Source: Bradyrhizobium sp. ISRA430 (lineage in GTDB: Bacteria > Pseudomonadota > Alphaproteobacteria > Rhizobiales > Xanthobacteraceae). Taken from it: 64,000 bases of DNA. Within the stretch, counting starts at the first letter, position 1; each line of letters opens with the position of its first letter. Below the pieces are notes generated by a model. The model was not told where the DNA came from and searched no databases. It saw nothing but the letters and a program-made list of their open reading frames with translations. Shown piece after piece: positions 41,289 to 51,807 of the stretch. Made by a program: the position numbers and the translations under genes. The stretch spans positions 1,302,001 to 1,366,000 of the forward strand of contig NZ_CP094516.1 in the NCBI RefSeq assembly GCF_029909975.1, written 5' to 3'.

Positions 41289-42604
41289 TAGTTCTTCTCG
41301 ATACGGATGACCTGCGGCCGTCCGCTGATCACCTTGTCGCGCTGCACGGCGGTGAGCGCGCGGCGCACCGCGTCCTCGTGGGTCGCGTAGGTGATCAGGA
41401 TGACGGGCACGGGCACAGCCTTGCCGCCGGCCGGCGCAGCGCCGCCATTAGGATGACGCTGCACGATCGATTCGATCGAAATCTTCTGCTCGGCCAGACG
41501 CGTGGCGATCGCCGCCGCGGTGCCCGGGAAATCGCGCGCCAAGAGCCGAATGTAATAGCCGCCCTCGTGCCGCTCCATCGGCGCCTTCTTGGTGTCGCGC
41601 AAGTGAGAGACGGGGCGGCCGAACGGATTGGCGCGGATGCCGCGCGCGACATCGGCGATATCGGCGACAACGGCGGATGCGGTCGCAGCCCCGCCTGCAC
41701 CGGGGCCGACCAGCGTGATCGGCGGAATGCCTTCGCCGTCGATCGTGACCGCATTGGTGACTCCCATCACCTGCGCGATCGAGGACGATTTCGGCACCAT
41801 GGTCGGATGCACGCGCTGCTCGATGCCCTTTGCGGTACGAACTGCAACGCCGAGCAGCTTGACGCGGTAGCCGAGATCCGCGGCCGCACGAAGATCTTCC
41901 GGCGCGATGGAGGAGATACCTTCGACATACACCGCGCTTTGAGCAACTTTCGTGCCGAAGGCGAGGCTCGCGAGGATAGCGAGCTTCTGGGCGGTGTCAT
42001 GACCATCGACGTCGAAGGACGGATCGGCCTCGGCATAGCCGAGCCGCTGCGCATCCTTCAGGCATTCGGCAAAGGACAGGCCTTCCTGCTCCATCCGCGT
42101 CAGGATGTAATTGCAGGTGCCGTTGAGGATGCCGTAGACGCGGTCGATGCCGGTTCCGGCGAGCCCTTCGCGTAACGTTTTGATGACGGGGATGGCGGCG
42201 CCGACCGCTGCCTCGAAATTCAGCGCACCGCCGTGCTTTTCGGCGGCCTTGGCGAGCTTGATGCCGTGCTTGGCGAGCAGCGCCTTGTTGGCGGTGACGA
42301 CGGACTTGCCGGCATTCAGCGCAGCTTCGACTGCCGAGAGCGCCGGATCGCCCGCCCCGCCCATCAACTCGACGAAGCAATCGACCTCGGGATGGGTCGC
42401 AAGCGCGGTCGGATCCTTCGCCCATTCGACGCCGTTAAGATCGACGGAGCGCTTCTTCGCCTTCGAGCGTGCGGTGACGGCGACCACGCGAATGCCACGG
42501 CCGCTGCGGCCCGCGAGCATGCGGGCCTGGGTTTCAATCAGGCGGACAACCTCGGCGCCCACAGTGCCGAGCCCCGCAATACCCACTTTCAGGGGTGCGA
42601 CCAT
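41288..42604 (-). CDS. hom: Homoserine dehydrogenase
   Basis: A 438-residue enzyme that reduces aspartate semialdehyde to homoserine for threonine and methionine. The NAD(P)-binding motif GIAGLGTVGAEVVRL opens the protein. The catalytic domain contains VGAAIPVIKTLREGLAGTGI, NGTCNYILTRMEQEGLSFAE and ADPSFDVDGHDTAQKLAILA. A C-terminal ACT domain (GGYYIRLLARDFPGTAAAIA) gives feedback inhibition, probably by threonine. It is 26 bases downstream of the aminotransferase gene and likely in one operon with it. Confidence 0.96.
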   Translation of the reverse strand: MVAPLKVGIAGLGTVGAEVVRLIETQARMLAGRSGRGIRVVAVTARSKAKKRSVDLNGVEWAKDPTALATHPEVDCFVELMGGAGDPALSAVEAALNAGKSVVTANKALLAKHGIKLAKAAEKHGGALNFEAAVGAAIPVIKTLREGLAGTGIDRVYGILNGTCNYILTRMEQEGLSFAECLKDAQRLGYAEADPSFDVDGHDTAQKLAILASLAFGTKVAQSAVYVEGISSIAPEDLRAAADLGYRVKLLGVAVRTAKGIEQRVHPTMVPKSSSIAQVMGVTNAVTIDGEGIPPITLVGPGAGGAATASAVVADIADVARGIRANPFGRPVSHLRDTKKAPMERHEGGYYIRLLARDFPGTAAAIATRLAEQKISIESIVQRHPNGGAAPAGGKAVPVPVILITYATHEDAVRRALTAVQRDKVISGRPQVIRIEKN

Positions 42605-42630
42605 GACGCGAAAGAACCTGCCGGAGAGAA

Positions 42631-43851
42631 CTAACGCCGATTGGCGAGCGGAACGACGTTGTGCAACGTTTCGATACCGCTTTCAAGGAAGCGGCGCACG
42701 CCGCGCGCGGCCTGCCTGATCCGTTGCTCGTTTTCCACCATGGCGATGCGGACATATCCTTCGCCATGCTCGCCAAAGCCTACGCCGGGCGACACCGCGA
42801 CGCCGGATTTCTCCACCATCAGGGTTGCGAACTCCATGCTGCCGATGCTGCGGAAAGCCTCCGGCAGCGGGACCCATGCGAACATCGAGGCATCCGGCGG
42901 CGGGATGTCCCAGCCGGCGCGGCCGAACGATTCCACCAGCGCATCGCGGCGCTTGCGATAGGTGTCGCGCATCTCCTTGATGCAATCGTCGGGGCCGTTG
43001 AGCGCCGCGGTGGCCGCGACCTGGACAGGCGTGAACGCACCGTAGTCGAGGTAGGATTTGACGCGCGCAAGCGCTGCGATCACCCGCTCATTGCCGACCG
43101 CAAAGCCCATGCGCCAGCCGGCCATCGAATAGGTCTTCGACATCGAGGTGAACTCGACGGTGACATCCATCGCGCCCGGCACCTGGAGCACCGAGGGCGG
43201 CGGGCTGTTCTCGTCGAAATAGACCTCGGCATAGGCGAGATCGGACAGGATCAGGATCTCGTGCTTCTTCGCGAAGGCGACGAGATCCTTGTAGAAGTCG
43301 AGGCTCGCGACATAGGCGGTCGGATTCGAGGGATAGCAGACCACGAGCGCGAGCGGCTTCGGGATCGAATGCACGATCGCCCGCTCGACCGCTTCGAAAA
43401 ACTGCGGCGTCGGCTCCGACGGCACCGAACGGATCACCCCGCCCGCCATCAAAAAGCCGAAGGCGTGAATCGGATAGCTCGGGTTGGGACAGAGGATGAC
43501 GTCGCCGGGCGCGGTGATCGCCTGCGCCACGTTGGCAAAGCCCTCTTTCGAGCCGAGCGTGGCCACCACCTGGGTGTCCGGATTGAGCTTCACCCCGAAG
43601 CGGCGGGCATAATAGGCGGCCTGGGCCTTGCGCAGCCCGGGGATGCCGCGCGAGGCCGAGTAACGGTCTGTGCGCGGCTTGCCAAGCGTCTCCTTCAGCT
43701 TCTCCAGCACATGCGGCGGGGCCGGCAGGTCCGGATTGCCCATGCCGAGGTCGATGATATCGGCGCCGGCATTCCGTGCGGCCGCCTTGGCCCGGTTGAC
43801 CTGTTCGAACACGTAAGGCGGCAGGCGGCGGATGCGGTAAAATTCTTCCAT
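42631..43851 (-). CDS. PLP-dependent aminotransferase (class I, LL-DAP aminotransferase/alanine transaminase group)
   Basis: A 406-residue fold-type I aminotransferase. Substrate and PLP sites: IIDLGMGNPDLPAPPHVLEK, RYSASRGIPGLRKAQAAYYA, LCPNPSYPIHAFGFLMAGGV, VVCYPSNPTAYVA, LSDLAYAEVYF and the PLP lysine in EFTSMSKTYSMAGWRMGFAV. Homologues next to hom in Rhizobiales are commonly labelled LL-diaminopimelate aminotransferase, but AlaC-like alanine transaminase is equally plausible. The start MEEFYRIRRLPPYV at 43851 gives the usual family length. Confidence 0.9.
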   Translation of the reverse strand: MEEFYRIRRLPPYVFEQVNRAKAAARNAGADIIDLGMGNPDLPAPPHVLEKLKETLGKPRTDRYSASRGIPGLRKAQAAYYARRFGVKLNPDTQVVATLGSKEGFANVAQAITAPGDVILCPNPSYPIHAFGFLMAGGVIRSVPSEPTPQFFEAVERAIVHSIPKPLALVVCYPSNPTAYVASLDFYKDLVAFAKKHEILILSDLAYAEVYFDENSPPPSVLQVPGAMDVTVEFTSMSKTYSMAGWRMGFAVGNERVIAALARVKSYLDYGAFTPVQVAATAALNGPDDCIKEMRDTYRKRRDALVESFGRAGWDIPPPDASMFAWVPLPEAFRSIGSMEFATLMVEKSGVAVSPGVGFGEHGEGYVRIAMVENEQRIRQAARGVRRFLESGIETLHNVVPLANRR

Positions 43852-44091
43852 GGCTCTCTGGGCTCCGGGCAACCGGTCGGGACAGAATCGAACGGCCTCG
43901 ACGGGCCATCGAAGAGGGTTCCAGATCTTGCGCGAAAATCACTCCAAATCAGGTACTTAGAGTGGATTTCGGCAACAAGGGCTGAACTCCTTCACCCCAA
44001 CTTTCGGCTGAATTGACGTCTTTTAGCACGGACCGGCGGGTGCGCCAGCGATTACGTTGCACCGCCTCGCTTCGCGTTCTTGCTTCGCGTC

Positions 44092-44367
44092 TTACTTGGC
44101 GTCCTTGGCGGCCACGGCCTGGCGGTCGCGCGCGGCGGCGAGCTCCGCCTCGATCTTGGCGCGCTGGTCCGGCGGTATGATCGCTTGATCACGATCCGGC
44201 GGCAGGTCGTGCACGGGCAGATACGTGCCGGGCTCCTTGGGATGCGCCTGGGCATCCGCAGGCATCAGATCGGCGATCTGACTGGAGCAGCCGGCAAGCG
44301 CCAGCGCCGCGATCAGCAACGCCCCGCACGCAAGCCGCGTCTTTTGCAGGTCCCTCAACGCCAACAC
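44092..44367 (-). CDS. Small lipoprotein, hypothetical
   Basis: A 91-residue protein with a lipoprotein signal: hydrophobic CGALLIAALALAGCSSQIAD contains the lipobox LAGC. The mature part is short and proline- and charge-rich (PKEPGTYLPVHDLPPDRDQA, ending in an Ala/Lys-rich helix ARDRQAVAAKDAK). No known domain is recognised. It is divergent from phaC, with 254 bases between the starts. Confidence 0.75.
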   Translation of the reverse strand: MLALRDLQKTRLACGALLIAALALAGCSSQIADLMPADAQAHPKEPGTYLPVHDLPPDRDQAIIPPDQRAKIEAELAAARDRQAVAAKDAK

Positions 44368-44621
44368 TTGGGAAATCCCCTATTCGTCCCAACGCCCGGC
44401 TGTCGCAGCTTAACCCGACAACCTGCCCAAGCTCAAACCATTGCCGCCCTAAATGGTGCAAGCGAGCAAAACATCCAAGATCCACCAACCCACCAGGTGC
44501 GGCTTCATTGTGACGGAACCAAGAAACTTTGTCGCACTGCAACACATCTTCGAGAGTGTTTAACGCCAATCGTGCGAGCTTCGCGGTGACGAATACGGAA
44601 TGAATCGTTACTGTCTTGGCC

Positions 44622-46430
44622 ATGAGTACCGTTACGCCCGACACGCCCACGTCCGAGAAGAAATTCGATGCGGAAGCCTTCGCGATGAATGTCGCGCGGG
44701 CGCTCGAAAGCAGCGGCAAGGCGCTTGCCGCTTACATCAAGCCGCGCGAAAGCGGCGAGGTGCAGGATCGCCCGCCGACCGAGCTCACGGAAGTCGTCAA
44801 GACGTTCACGTCGGTCGCCGAATACTGGCTGTCGGACAGCTCGCGTTCCTCCGAACTGCAGACCAAGCTTGCCAAGGATTACCTAGATCTCTGGGGCGCG
44901 GCGGTGCGGCGCATGGCCGGCGAAGAGGTCGCACCCGCGATCGCGCCTGCTCCGCGCGACAAGCGCTTTGCCGATCCGGAATGGAAGTCGAACCAGTTCT
45001 TCGATTTCGTGATGCAGCTCTATCTGCTCACGACCAAATGGGCGCAGGAACTGGTGCGCGACGCCGAGGGGCTCGATCCACACACCCGCCGCAAGGCCGA
45101 GTTCTACGTCCAGCAGGTCACCAACGCGCTGTCGCCGTCGAACTTCGTGCTGACCAATCCGGAAGTGCTGCGCGAGACGGTCGCAAGCAGCGGCGAAAAT
45201 CTCGCGCGCGGCCTGAAGATGCTGGCCGAGGACATCGCGGCCGGCAAGGGCATGCTCAAGATCCGCCAGTCCGATCCGGACAACCTCGTCGTCGGCGTCA
45301 ACATGGCGACGACGCCGGGCAAGGTGATCTACCAGAACGAGATGATGCAGCTCATCCAGTATACGCCGACGACGGAAAAGGTGCTGCGCACGCCGCTCCT
45401 GATCGTGCCGCCCTGGATCAACAAGTTCTACATCCTCGATCTCAAGCCGGAGAAATCCTACATCAAATGGTGCGTCGATCAGGGCATTACGGTGTTCGTG
45501 ATCTCCTGGGTCAATCCCGACAAGCGGCTCGGCAACAAGAGCTGGGAAGACTACATGAAGGAAGGCCCGCTCACGGCGATGGACGTGATCGAGAAGGCCA
45601 CGGGCGAGATGAAGGTGCACACCGCCGGCTATTGCGTCGGCGGCACGATGCTCGCCACCACGCTGGCCTGGCTCGCCGAGAAACGCCGCCAGCGCGTGAG
45701 CTCTGCAACGTTCTTCGCGGCGCAGGTCGACTTCACCCATGCCGGGGATCTCCTCGTCTTCGTCGACGAGGAGCAGATCTCGGCGCTCGAGCAGGACATG
45801 CGGGCCGCCGGCGTGCTCGAAGGCTCCAAGATGGCGATGGCCTTCAACATGCTACGCTCCAACGACCTGATCTGGTCCTATGTCGTCAGCAACTATCTGA
45901 AGGGCCAGCAGCCGAGTGCGTTCGACCTCTTGCACTGGAATTCCGACGCCACCCGCATGACGGCGGCGAACCATTCCTACTACCTGCGCAACTGCTATCT
46001 GGAGAACCGGCTCTCCGCGGGCACGATGGTGCTCGACAACACCCTGCTCGATCTCTCCAAGGTCAAGGTGCCCGTCTACAACCTCGCCACCTGCGAGGAC
46101 CACATCGCGCCGGCCGAGTCGGTGCTCTATGGTTCGCAGTTCTTCGGCGGCCCGGTGAAATACGTGCTGTCCGGCTCGGGTCACATTGCCGGCGTCGTCA
46201 ATCCGCCCGCCTCGAACAAGTACCAGTACTGGACCAACGACAACATCAAGGACGTCGGCGTCGCCCAGTGGATGAAGGACGCGGTCGAGCACAAGGGCTC
46301 GTGGTGGCCGGACTGGCGCGAATGGCTGGGCGGGCTCGATCCGGAGGAGGTCCCGGCGCGCGCGGTCGGCAGCGACGCCATGCCGCCGATCGAGGATGCG
46401 CCCGGCAGCTATGTCCGCGTTCGCGCGTAG
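44622..46430 (+). CDS. phaC: Poly(3-hydroxyalkanoate) synthase, class I
   Basis: A 602-residue class I PHA synthase that polymerises (R)-3-hydroxyacyl-CoA into storage granules. The lipase-like box with the catalytic cysteine is TAGYCVGGTMLATTLAWLAE; the catalytic Asp and His lie in ATCEDHIAPAESVLYGSQFF and SGSGHIAGVVNPP. The N-terminal region (FVMQLYLLTTKWAQELVRDA) matches PhaC. The ATG at 44622 is chosen over a TTG two codons earlier. No phaA, phaB or phasin gene is in the window. Confidence 0.96.
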   Translation: MSTVTPDTPTSEKKFDAEAFAMNVARALESSGKALAAYIKPRESGEVQDRPPTELTEVVKTFTSVAEYWLSDSSRSSELQTKLAKDYLDLWGAAVRRMAGEEVAPAIAPAPRDKRFADPEWKSNQFFDFVMQLYLLTTKWAQELVRDAEGLDPHTRRKAEFYVQQVTNALSPSNFVLTNPEVLRETVASSGENLARGLKMLAEDIAAGKGMLKIRQSDPDNLVVGVNMATTPGKVIYQNEMMQLIQYTPTTEKVLRTPLLIVPPWINKFYILDLKPEKSYIKWCVDQGITVFVISWVNPDKRLGNKSWEDYMKEGPLTAMDVIEKATGEMKVHTAGYCVGGTMLATTLAWLAEKRRQRVSSATFFAAQVDFTHAGDLLVFVDEEQISALEQDMRAAGVLEGSKMAMAFNMLRSNDLIWSYVVSNYLKGQQPSAFDLLHWNSDATRMTAANHSYYLRNCYLENRLSAGTMVLDNTLLDLSKVKVPVYNLATCEDHIAPAESVLYGSQFFGGPVKYVLSGSGHIAGVVNPPASNKYQYWTNDNIKDVGVAQWMKDAVEHKGSWWPDWREWLGGLDPEEVPARAVGSDAMPPIEDAPGSYVRVRA

Positions 46431-46493
46431 CGGAATCTCTCGCGCTTTTGTATAAGCTCTCTTCTCGGCACAGCGAGTAGAGGGGACCGGGTT

Positions 46494-46892
46494 ATGACGC
46501 GCGAATTGTTCTGGCTGACCTTGACGGTGATCCTGACCGGCATCCTCTGGATCCCCTACATCATCAACCGCTGCCAGGTTCGCGGCCTCTCCGGCACCCT
46601 GGCCAATCCCTCGCGCGGCGACAAGCCGCATGCGGAATGGGCGAACCGGCTGATGTTCGCGCATGACAACGCGGTCGAGAACCTCGTGATCTTCGCGCCG
46701 CTGGTGCTGATCCTGAACGCGATCGACTATTCCACCAAGTGGACCGTGCTCGCCTGCGCCGTCTATTTCTGGGCCCGCGTTGCGCATCTGATCGTCTATA
46801 CGCTCGGCCTGCCGGTGTTCCGCACCCTCGCCTTCACAGTCGGCTTCCTCGCGCAGGCCGTGCTGGCGCTGGCGATCTTCCAGGTGCTTTGA
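46494..46892 (+). CDS. MAPEG family membrane protein
   Basis: A 132-residue protein with four hydrophobic segments and the bacterial MAPEG pattern RGDKPHAEWANRLMFAHDNA followed by VENLVIFAPLVLIL and WARVAHLIVYTLGLPVFRTL. Eukaryotic MAPEG proteins are membrane glutathione transferases and leukotriene enzymes; bacterial members are mostly uncharacterised. It lies 63 bases after phaC. Confidence 0.9.
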   Translation: MTRELFWLTLTVILTGILWIPYIINRCQVRGLSGTLANPSRGDKPHAEWANRLMFAHDNAVENLVIFAPLVLILNAIDYSTKWTVLACAVYFWARVAHLIVYTLGLPVFRTLAFTVGFLAQAVLALAIFQVL

Positions 46893-46904
46893 CGCGCTCT
46901 CCCT

Positions 46905-46990
46905 CGTCATTGCGAGGAGCGAAGCGACGAAGCAATCCAGACCGTTTCCGCGGGGATATTCTGGATTGCTTCGCTTCGCTCGCAATGACG
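46905..46990. repeat. Long palindromic repeat, CGTCATTGCGAGG family
   Basis: CGTCATTGCGAGG (46905-46917) is inverted as CTCGCAATGACG (46979-46990), and the arms continue inward with GAAGCAATCCAG inverted as CTGGATTGCTTC. The stem spans most of the element and it lies between the convergent MAPEG gene and argC. This is a second family, different from the GGAATGACG family. Confidence 0.85.
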
Positions 46991-47014
46991 GAGAACGAAG
47001 GAGCGCGCCCTCGG

Positions 47015-47998
47015 CTACTCCTCCGCCAAGCCCAGCATCAGCCGCATGTTCTGCACTGCGGCACCTGAGGCGCCCTTGCCGAGATTGTCGAGGCGCGCGA
47101 CCAGCACCGCCTGGTGATACTTGTCGCTGGCGAAGACGTAGAGCTCGAGCATGTTGGTCTCGTTCAGCGCCTCCGGCTCGAGCCGGCCGCTCCTGGTCGC
47201 TTCGTTCTGAAGCGGCATCACCGAGATGTATTTCGAGCCGGCGTAGCGTTTTGCCAGCGCGGCCTGGAGGTCCGCTCCATCAGGCTTGCCCGGCAGCGTG
47301 TCGAGCTGCAGCGGCACCGAAACCAGCATGCCCTGCCGGTAATTGCCGACCGAGGGGATGAAGATCGGCCGCCGCGTCAGGTTCGAGTAGAGCTGCATCT
47401 CCGGTAGATGCTTGTGCTCGAAGCCGAGGCCATAAAGCTCGAACGAGGGCGCGCTGCCATCCTCGAAGCTCGCGATCATCGACTTGCCGCCGCCGGAGTA
47501 GCCGCTCACCGCATTGACGGTGACGGGATAGTCGGCCGGCAGCAAGCCGGCATCGACGATCGGCCGCAAAAGCGCGATCGCGCCGGTCGGATAGCAGCCG
47601 GGATTGGAGACCTTCTTCGCGGCCTTGATCTTGCCGGTCTGGTCAGCCGTCAGCTCGGGAAAGCCGTAGGCCCAGTCGGGCGCGACCCGGTACGCCGTGG
47701 ACGCGTCCAGAACTTTCGGCGCCGAGGCGCCCATGCTGTCGACCAGCGCGACCGTCTCCTTGGCGGCGTCATCGGGCAGGCAGAGGATGACGAGGTCCAC
47801 CTCCTCCATCAGCGCCTTCTTGGCCGCGGGATCCTTGCGCTTGTCGTCGGGAATCGTCTTCACCGCGACGTCGCTCTGGAGCTTGAGGCGCTCGTTGATG
47901 CCGAGCCCGGTCGTGCCGGAGCCGCCGTCGACGAAGACGGTGGCGGGCTTGTTCGCCGCGCCGGTGGTCGGTGCTTGCTTGGTGTCGGCGAGGCTCAT
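47015..47998 (-). CDS. argC: N-acetyl-gamma-glutamyl-phosphate reductase (type 2)
   Basis: A 327-residue enzyme of arginine synthesis, reducing N-acetylglutamyl phosphate. The short type 2 form is indicated by [20 protein letters not shown] at the N-terminus, the catalytic cysteine in [20 protein letters not shown], and [14 protein letters not shown]. Its ATG overlaps the stop of the PaiB-like gene by four bases, an unexpected partner for arginine synthesis. Confidence 0.94.
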   Translation of the reverse strand: MSLADTKQAPTTGAANKPATVFVDGGSGTTGLGINERLKLQSDVAVKTIPDDKRKDPAAKKALMEEVDLVILCLPDDAAKETVALVDSMGASAPKVLDASTAYRVAPDWAYGFPELTADQTGKIKAAKKVSNPGCYPTGAIALLRPIVDAGLLPADYPVTVNAVSGYSGGGKSMIASFEDGSAPSFELYGLGFEHKHLPEMQLYSNLTRRPIFIPSVGNYRQGMLVSVPLQLDTLPGKPDGADLQAALAKRYAGSKYISVMPLQNEATRSGRLEPEALNETNMLELYVFASDKYHQAVLVARLDNLGKGASGAAVQNMRLMLGLAEE

Positions 47999-48675
47999 GG
48001 CACGGTCCTTTCGAGCTTGTTCGTATCGTCTGCAAAAACTTGATCAGTGAAGATTTGCGGCCGGGTCTGCCGCATCAAGTGTGAAATCTGCTTTGCGCCG
48101 GCATCGCCTTCGCCAAGCGCATTTGCGATCGCCGCGAAATCGGCGTCCGACTTGTGCTGGTTGAGCTTGAAGCTGCCCTCGACCTCTTCAACCGTCATGA
48201 CCAGACCAATGATCGCCTTCTTCATCGTCTCGAGCCGTCCGGCAGCCATCTTCGCCGACGTCCACGGCTTCTTCCGCAACAGCCAGCTCTCGAACTTGTC
48301 GCTGAGCGTGTCGATCTGCACCGCCAGCTCAGCGTCCGACAACAGCCGCGCCGGGCCGGTCAGATGAACCGACTGGTAGAGCCAAGTCGGCACCTGATCC
48401 GGCGAGACATACCAGTCCGGCGATACATAGGCATCGGGACCGCTCACCGCGAGCAGCCAGGACGTCACACCGTCCGCCAGCTTTACCAGCGGATTGTGAC
48501 GGGCAACGTGAAAGGCCGCGTGCGGCGTGACGTCATCGGCGTAAGTCAGGTAAAACGGCAGCGCAGACGCGATCGGCTTGCGGCCGTCAAAGGCGCACAT
48601 CGTGCCAAAGCCGCGCTCCTCCGCGAATTTGAGGCTCGCGGCGCGGTCCTGCTTGAAAAAGGGTGGCGTGTACAT
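47995..48675 (-). CDS. PaiB family FMN-binding protein (negative transcriptional regulator family)
   Basis: A 226-residue protein of the PaiB/pyridoxamine-phosphate-oxidase-like fold: [20 protein letters not shown], then [40 protein letters not shown] and [20 protein letters not shown]. Bacillus PaiB affects sporulation and protease genes, and structures of relatives bind FMN or heme. Translationally coupled to argC. The molecular role is uncertain. Confidence 0.9.
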   Translation of the reverse strand: MYTPPFFKQDRAASLKFAEERGFGTMCAFDGRKPIASALPFYLTYADDVTPHAAFHVARHNPLVKLADGVTSWLLAVSGPDAYVSPDWYVSPDQVPTWLYQSVHLTGPARLLSDAELAVQIDTLSDKFESWLLRKKPWTSAKMAAGRLETMKKAIIGLVMTVEEVEGSFKLNQHKSDADFAAIANALGEGDAGAKQISHLMRQTRPQIFTDQVFADDTNKLERTVP

Positions 48676-48902
48676 CGTGGTCTCCTGCTGGGCCTCCTTT
48701 TTGGGGCCGCCGGATCAGATCGCGCTGACAGGAGAGAGAATGCCGCGGACCGGATCCAGCGGCAAAGACGATGATCTCAAACGCGATCGACCGCCCAAAC
48801 CGCTAGGTTGCGGCGGCGGCGACGGGCGAACAGGATGGTCGCGGCGTTGATCATGGCGCGCGGCTATAAGGCCGGCCGCGGTTCCCGTCAAGGTTCAAGC
48901 CG

Positions 48903-49433
48903 TCAGATGAAGCGCCAGATCCATTCCATGATCTTCGCGATCACGTCGCCGAACAGCAGCAGCGCCGCCGCCCAGACCAGCGCGGAGACGAAGTTGGCGA
49001 CCTGGAAGCTCCAATACGGCATCTCGAAAATGCCGGCGGCGAGCGGCACGGAAGCCCGCAAGGGGCCGAAGAAACGGCCGATGAAGATGCTGGGCACGCC
49101 CCAGCGGCGCACGAAGGCCTCGCCCTTGGGGAGGAGCTCCGGATAGCGCGACAAGGGCCAGATCTGGGCGACCTGGCCCTTGTAGCGATAGCCGAACCAG
49201 TAGGAGACCCAGTCGCCGAGGGCGGCACCGAGTCCGCCGGCAATCCAGACCGGATAGAAGCTGATGCCGCTCACGCCGATCAGCGCGCCGATCGCGACCA
49301 GAGCGCCCCAGGCCGGAACCAGGAGCGAGATGAAAGCCAGCGATTCCCCGAAGGCCAGCAGGAACACGATTGGGGCGGCCCAGGCCTGGTGCGCGCGCAC
49401 GAAATCGGCCAGTGCGTGCGCAAACTGCTCCAT
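48903..49433 (-). CDS. DedA family membrane protein
   Basis: A 176-residue DedA/VTT-domain protein. Signatures include FLLAFGESLAFISLLVPAWG, GAALGDWVSYWFGYRYKGQV, and the conserved arginine and glycine motif FIGRFFGPLRASVPLAAGIF. DedA proteins are proposed to be lipid (undecaprenyl phosphate or phospholipid) transporters or scramblases needed for envelope homeostasis. Stands alone, divergent from parE. Confidence 0.92.
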   Translation of the reverse strand: MEQFAHALADFVRAHQAWAAPIVFLLAFGESLAFISLLVPAWGALVAIGALIGVSGISFYPVWIAGGLGAALGDWVSYWFGYRYKGQVAQIWPLSRYPELLPKGEAFVRRWGVPSIFIGRFFGPLRASVPLAAGIFEMPYWSFQVANFVSALVWAAALLLFGDVIAKIMEWIWRFI

Positions 49434-49704
49434 TCCAGATAGCCTTCCCGCCCCGTCGTGGTCCTGTCAGATAGAAAAGACTGGTAAGCCAAGGGCTTGC
49501 GTGACATCAAGTCACAAAGCCCGGCCGAAAGCGGACGGCGGTGTCAAATTGCCGGGAATTGGTCGGCCTGCGGCGTAAAATCGCCGGGATTGGCTCGCAA
49601 CCACACCGCCCGGCCCGCCCTGCGGTCACCTTTTCGGGCCAGCCGTGGCATAGTCACGCCAACCGATTCGCCGCCTGCGCGGCCCTCAAAACGTATCAAG
49701 ATAT

Positions 49705-51750
49705 ATGTCCAAGCAGTTGAAACAAAAAGCAAAAGACGATTTGTTCGGTGGCGGCGAAACAAAAAAGCCCGCGCCGGCGAAAACCGCCTCGCGGGCAAGC
49801 GGCGGCGAGGCCGAATACACCGCCGCGGACATCGAGGTGCTGGAGGGCCTGGAACCGGTCCGGCGCCGGCCCGGCATGTATATCGGCGGCACCGATGAAA
49901 AGGCACTGCATCATCTCTTCGCCGAGGTCATCGACAACTCTATGGACGAGGCGCTGGCGGGACACGCGACCTTCATCGAAGTGGATCTCAGCGCGGATGG
50001 CTTCCTGACGGTCACCGACAACGGCCGCGGCATCCCGATCGATCCGCATCCGAAATTCCCCAAGAAGTCGGCGCTCGAAGTCATCATGTGCACGCTGCAC
50101 TCGGGCGGCAAGTTCGACTCCAAGGTCTATGAGACCTCCGGCGGTCTGCACGGCGTCGGCATCTCCGTGGTGAACGCCCTTTCTTCGCGTCTTGAAGTCG
50201 AAGTCGCGCGCAGCCAGAAGCTCTATCGCATGACGTTCGAGCGCGGCCACCCGAAGGGCAAGCTCGAAGATCTCGGTAAGGTCAACAACCGCCGCGGCAC
50301 ACGCGTGCGCTTCAAGCCGGACACCGACATCTTCGGTGCCAAGGCCACGTTCAAGCCGCAGCGCCTGTTCAAGATGACCCGCTCGAAGGCCTATCTGTTC
50401 GGTGGCGTCGAGATCCGCTGGAATTGCGCGCCCGAGCTGCTCAAGGGCGTCGAGGACGTGCCGGCGGAAGCCACGTTCCACTTCCCCGGCGGCCTGAAGG
50501 ATTACCTCGGCGCCGCGATCCATGCTGACACGCTGGTGCATCCAGACATCTTCTCCGGCAAGTCGGGGCGCAACGGCGCGCACGGCGCCTGCGAATGGGC
50601 CGTGGCCTGGACTGCCGATGCCGACGGCTTCCTGTCGTCCTACACCAACACCGTGCCGACGCCCGACGGCGGTACGCATGAATCGGGCCTGCGCAGCGCA
50701 CTATTGCGCGGGCTGAAGGATCACGCCGAGCGCGTCGGCCAGGGCAAGCGCGCGGCCTCCGTCACCTCCGAGGACGTGATGGTCGGTGCGGCCGTGATGC
50801 TCTCCGTCTTCGTGCGCGAGCCTGAATTCCAGGGCCAGACCAAGGATCGTCTGGCGACGGCCGAGGCGCAGCGCATCGTCGAACAGGCGATGAAGGATCC
50901 GTTCGACCACTGGCTCTCGGGCAATCCGAACCAGGCCAACAAGCTCCTCGACTTCGTGATCGATCGCGCCGAGGAGCGCCTGCGCCGCCGCCAGGAGAAA
51001 GAGACCGCGCGCAAGACCGCAGGCAAGAAGCTTCGCCTGCCCGGCAAGCTCGCCGACTGCACCGACGCCGGCACCGAGGGCTCCGAGCTCTTCATCGTCG
51101 AGGGCGACTCGGCCGGCGGCAGCGCCAAGCAGGCGCGCGACCGCAAGACCCAGGCCGTGCTGCCGCTGCGCGGCAAGATCCTCAACGTCGCCTCCGCCGG
51201 CAAGGACAAGCTGACGGCGAACGCCCAGCTCTCCGATCTCGTGCAGGCGATCGGCTGCGGCCAGCTTGCGCATTACCGCGAAGAGGATCTGCGCTATCAA
51301 CGCATCATCATCATGACCGACGCCGACGTCGACGGCGCCCACATCGCCTCGCTGCTCATCACCTTCTTCTACCGGCAGATGCCGCGGCTGATCGATGAAG
51401 GTCACCTCTTCCTGGCCGTGCCACCGCTTTACAAGCTGACGCATGGCTCCAAATCGGTCTATGCCCGCGACGATGCGCACAAGGAGGCGCTGCTCAAGAG
51501 CGCGTTCAACGCCAATGCCAAGGTCGAGGTGAACCGCTTCAAAGGCCTCGGCGAGATGATGCCGGCGCAGCTCAAGGAAACCACCATGGATCCGGCCAAG
51601 CGGACCCTGCTGAAAGTGGTGTTGCTGGCCGACGACCGCGACACCACCGCGGATTCGGTGGAGCGCCTGATGGGCACCAAGGCGGAGGCACGCTTCGCCT
51701 TCATCTCCGACAAGGCCGAGTTCGCCAGTGAGGAGCTCCTCGACGTCTGA
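49705..51750 (+). CDS. parE: DNA topoisomerase IV subunit B
   Basis: A 681-residue type IIA topoisomerase ATPase subunit. GHKL motifs are [35 protein letters not shown] and [20 protein letters not shown]. The Toprim domain has [20 protein letters not shown] and [20 protein letters not shown], and the end has [20 protein letters not shown]. It decatenates chromosomes together with ParC, which is not in this window. Length and lack of the GyrB insertion support ParE. Followed by a strong terminator. Confidence 0.96.
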   Translation: MSKQLKQKAKDDLFGGGETKKPAPAKTASRASGGEAEYTAADIEVLEGLEPVRRRPGMYIGGTDEKALHHLFAEVIDNSMDEALAGHATFIEVDLSADGFLTVTDNGRGIPIDPHPKFPKKSALEVIMCTLHSGGKFDSKVYETSGGLHGVGISVVNALSSRLEVEVARSQKLYRMTFERGHPKGKLEDLGKVNNRRGTRVRFKPDTDIFGAKATFKPQRLFKMTRSKAYLFGGVEIRWNCAPELLKGVEDVPAEATFHFPGGLKDYLGAAIHADTLVHPDIFSGKSGRNGAHGACEWAVAWTADADGFLSSYTNTVPTPDGGTHESGLRSALLRGLKDHAERVGQGKRAASVTSEDVMVGAAVMLSVFVREPEFQGQTKDRLATAEAQRIVEQAMKDPFDHWLSGNPNQANKLLDFVIDRAEERLRRRQEKETARKTAGKKLRLPGKLADCTDAGTEGSELFIVEGDSAGGSAKQARDRKTQAVLPLRGKILNVASAGKDKLTANAQLSDLVQAIGCGQLAHYREEDLRYQRIIIMTDADVDGAHIASLLITFFYRQMPRLIDEGHLFLAVPPLYKLTHGSKSVYARDDAHKEALLKSAFNANAKVEVNRFKGLGEMMPAQLKETTMDPAKRTLLKVVLLADDRDTTADSVERLMGTKAEARFAFISDKAEFASEELLDV

Positions 51751-51773
51751 GGCAGCTCGTTGACGCGACATGC

Positions 51774-51807
51774 AAAAGCCCCGGCGTCGGCCGGGGCTTT
51801 TTGTTTT
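51774..51807 (+). terminator. Rho-independent terminator of parE
   Basis: A perfect 12-bp stem, AAAAGCCCCGGC (51774-51785) with GCCGGGGCTTTT (51790-51801), has a four-base loop and is followed by TTGTTTT. It begins 24 bases after the parE stop codon. Confidence 0.93.

Noticed and set aside
44600..46480. 626-codon plus-strand frame overlapping phaC
   Set aside because: It is a +1 shadow of phaC; the PHA synthase motifs are in the other frame and the translation here is low-complexity.
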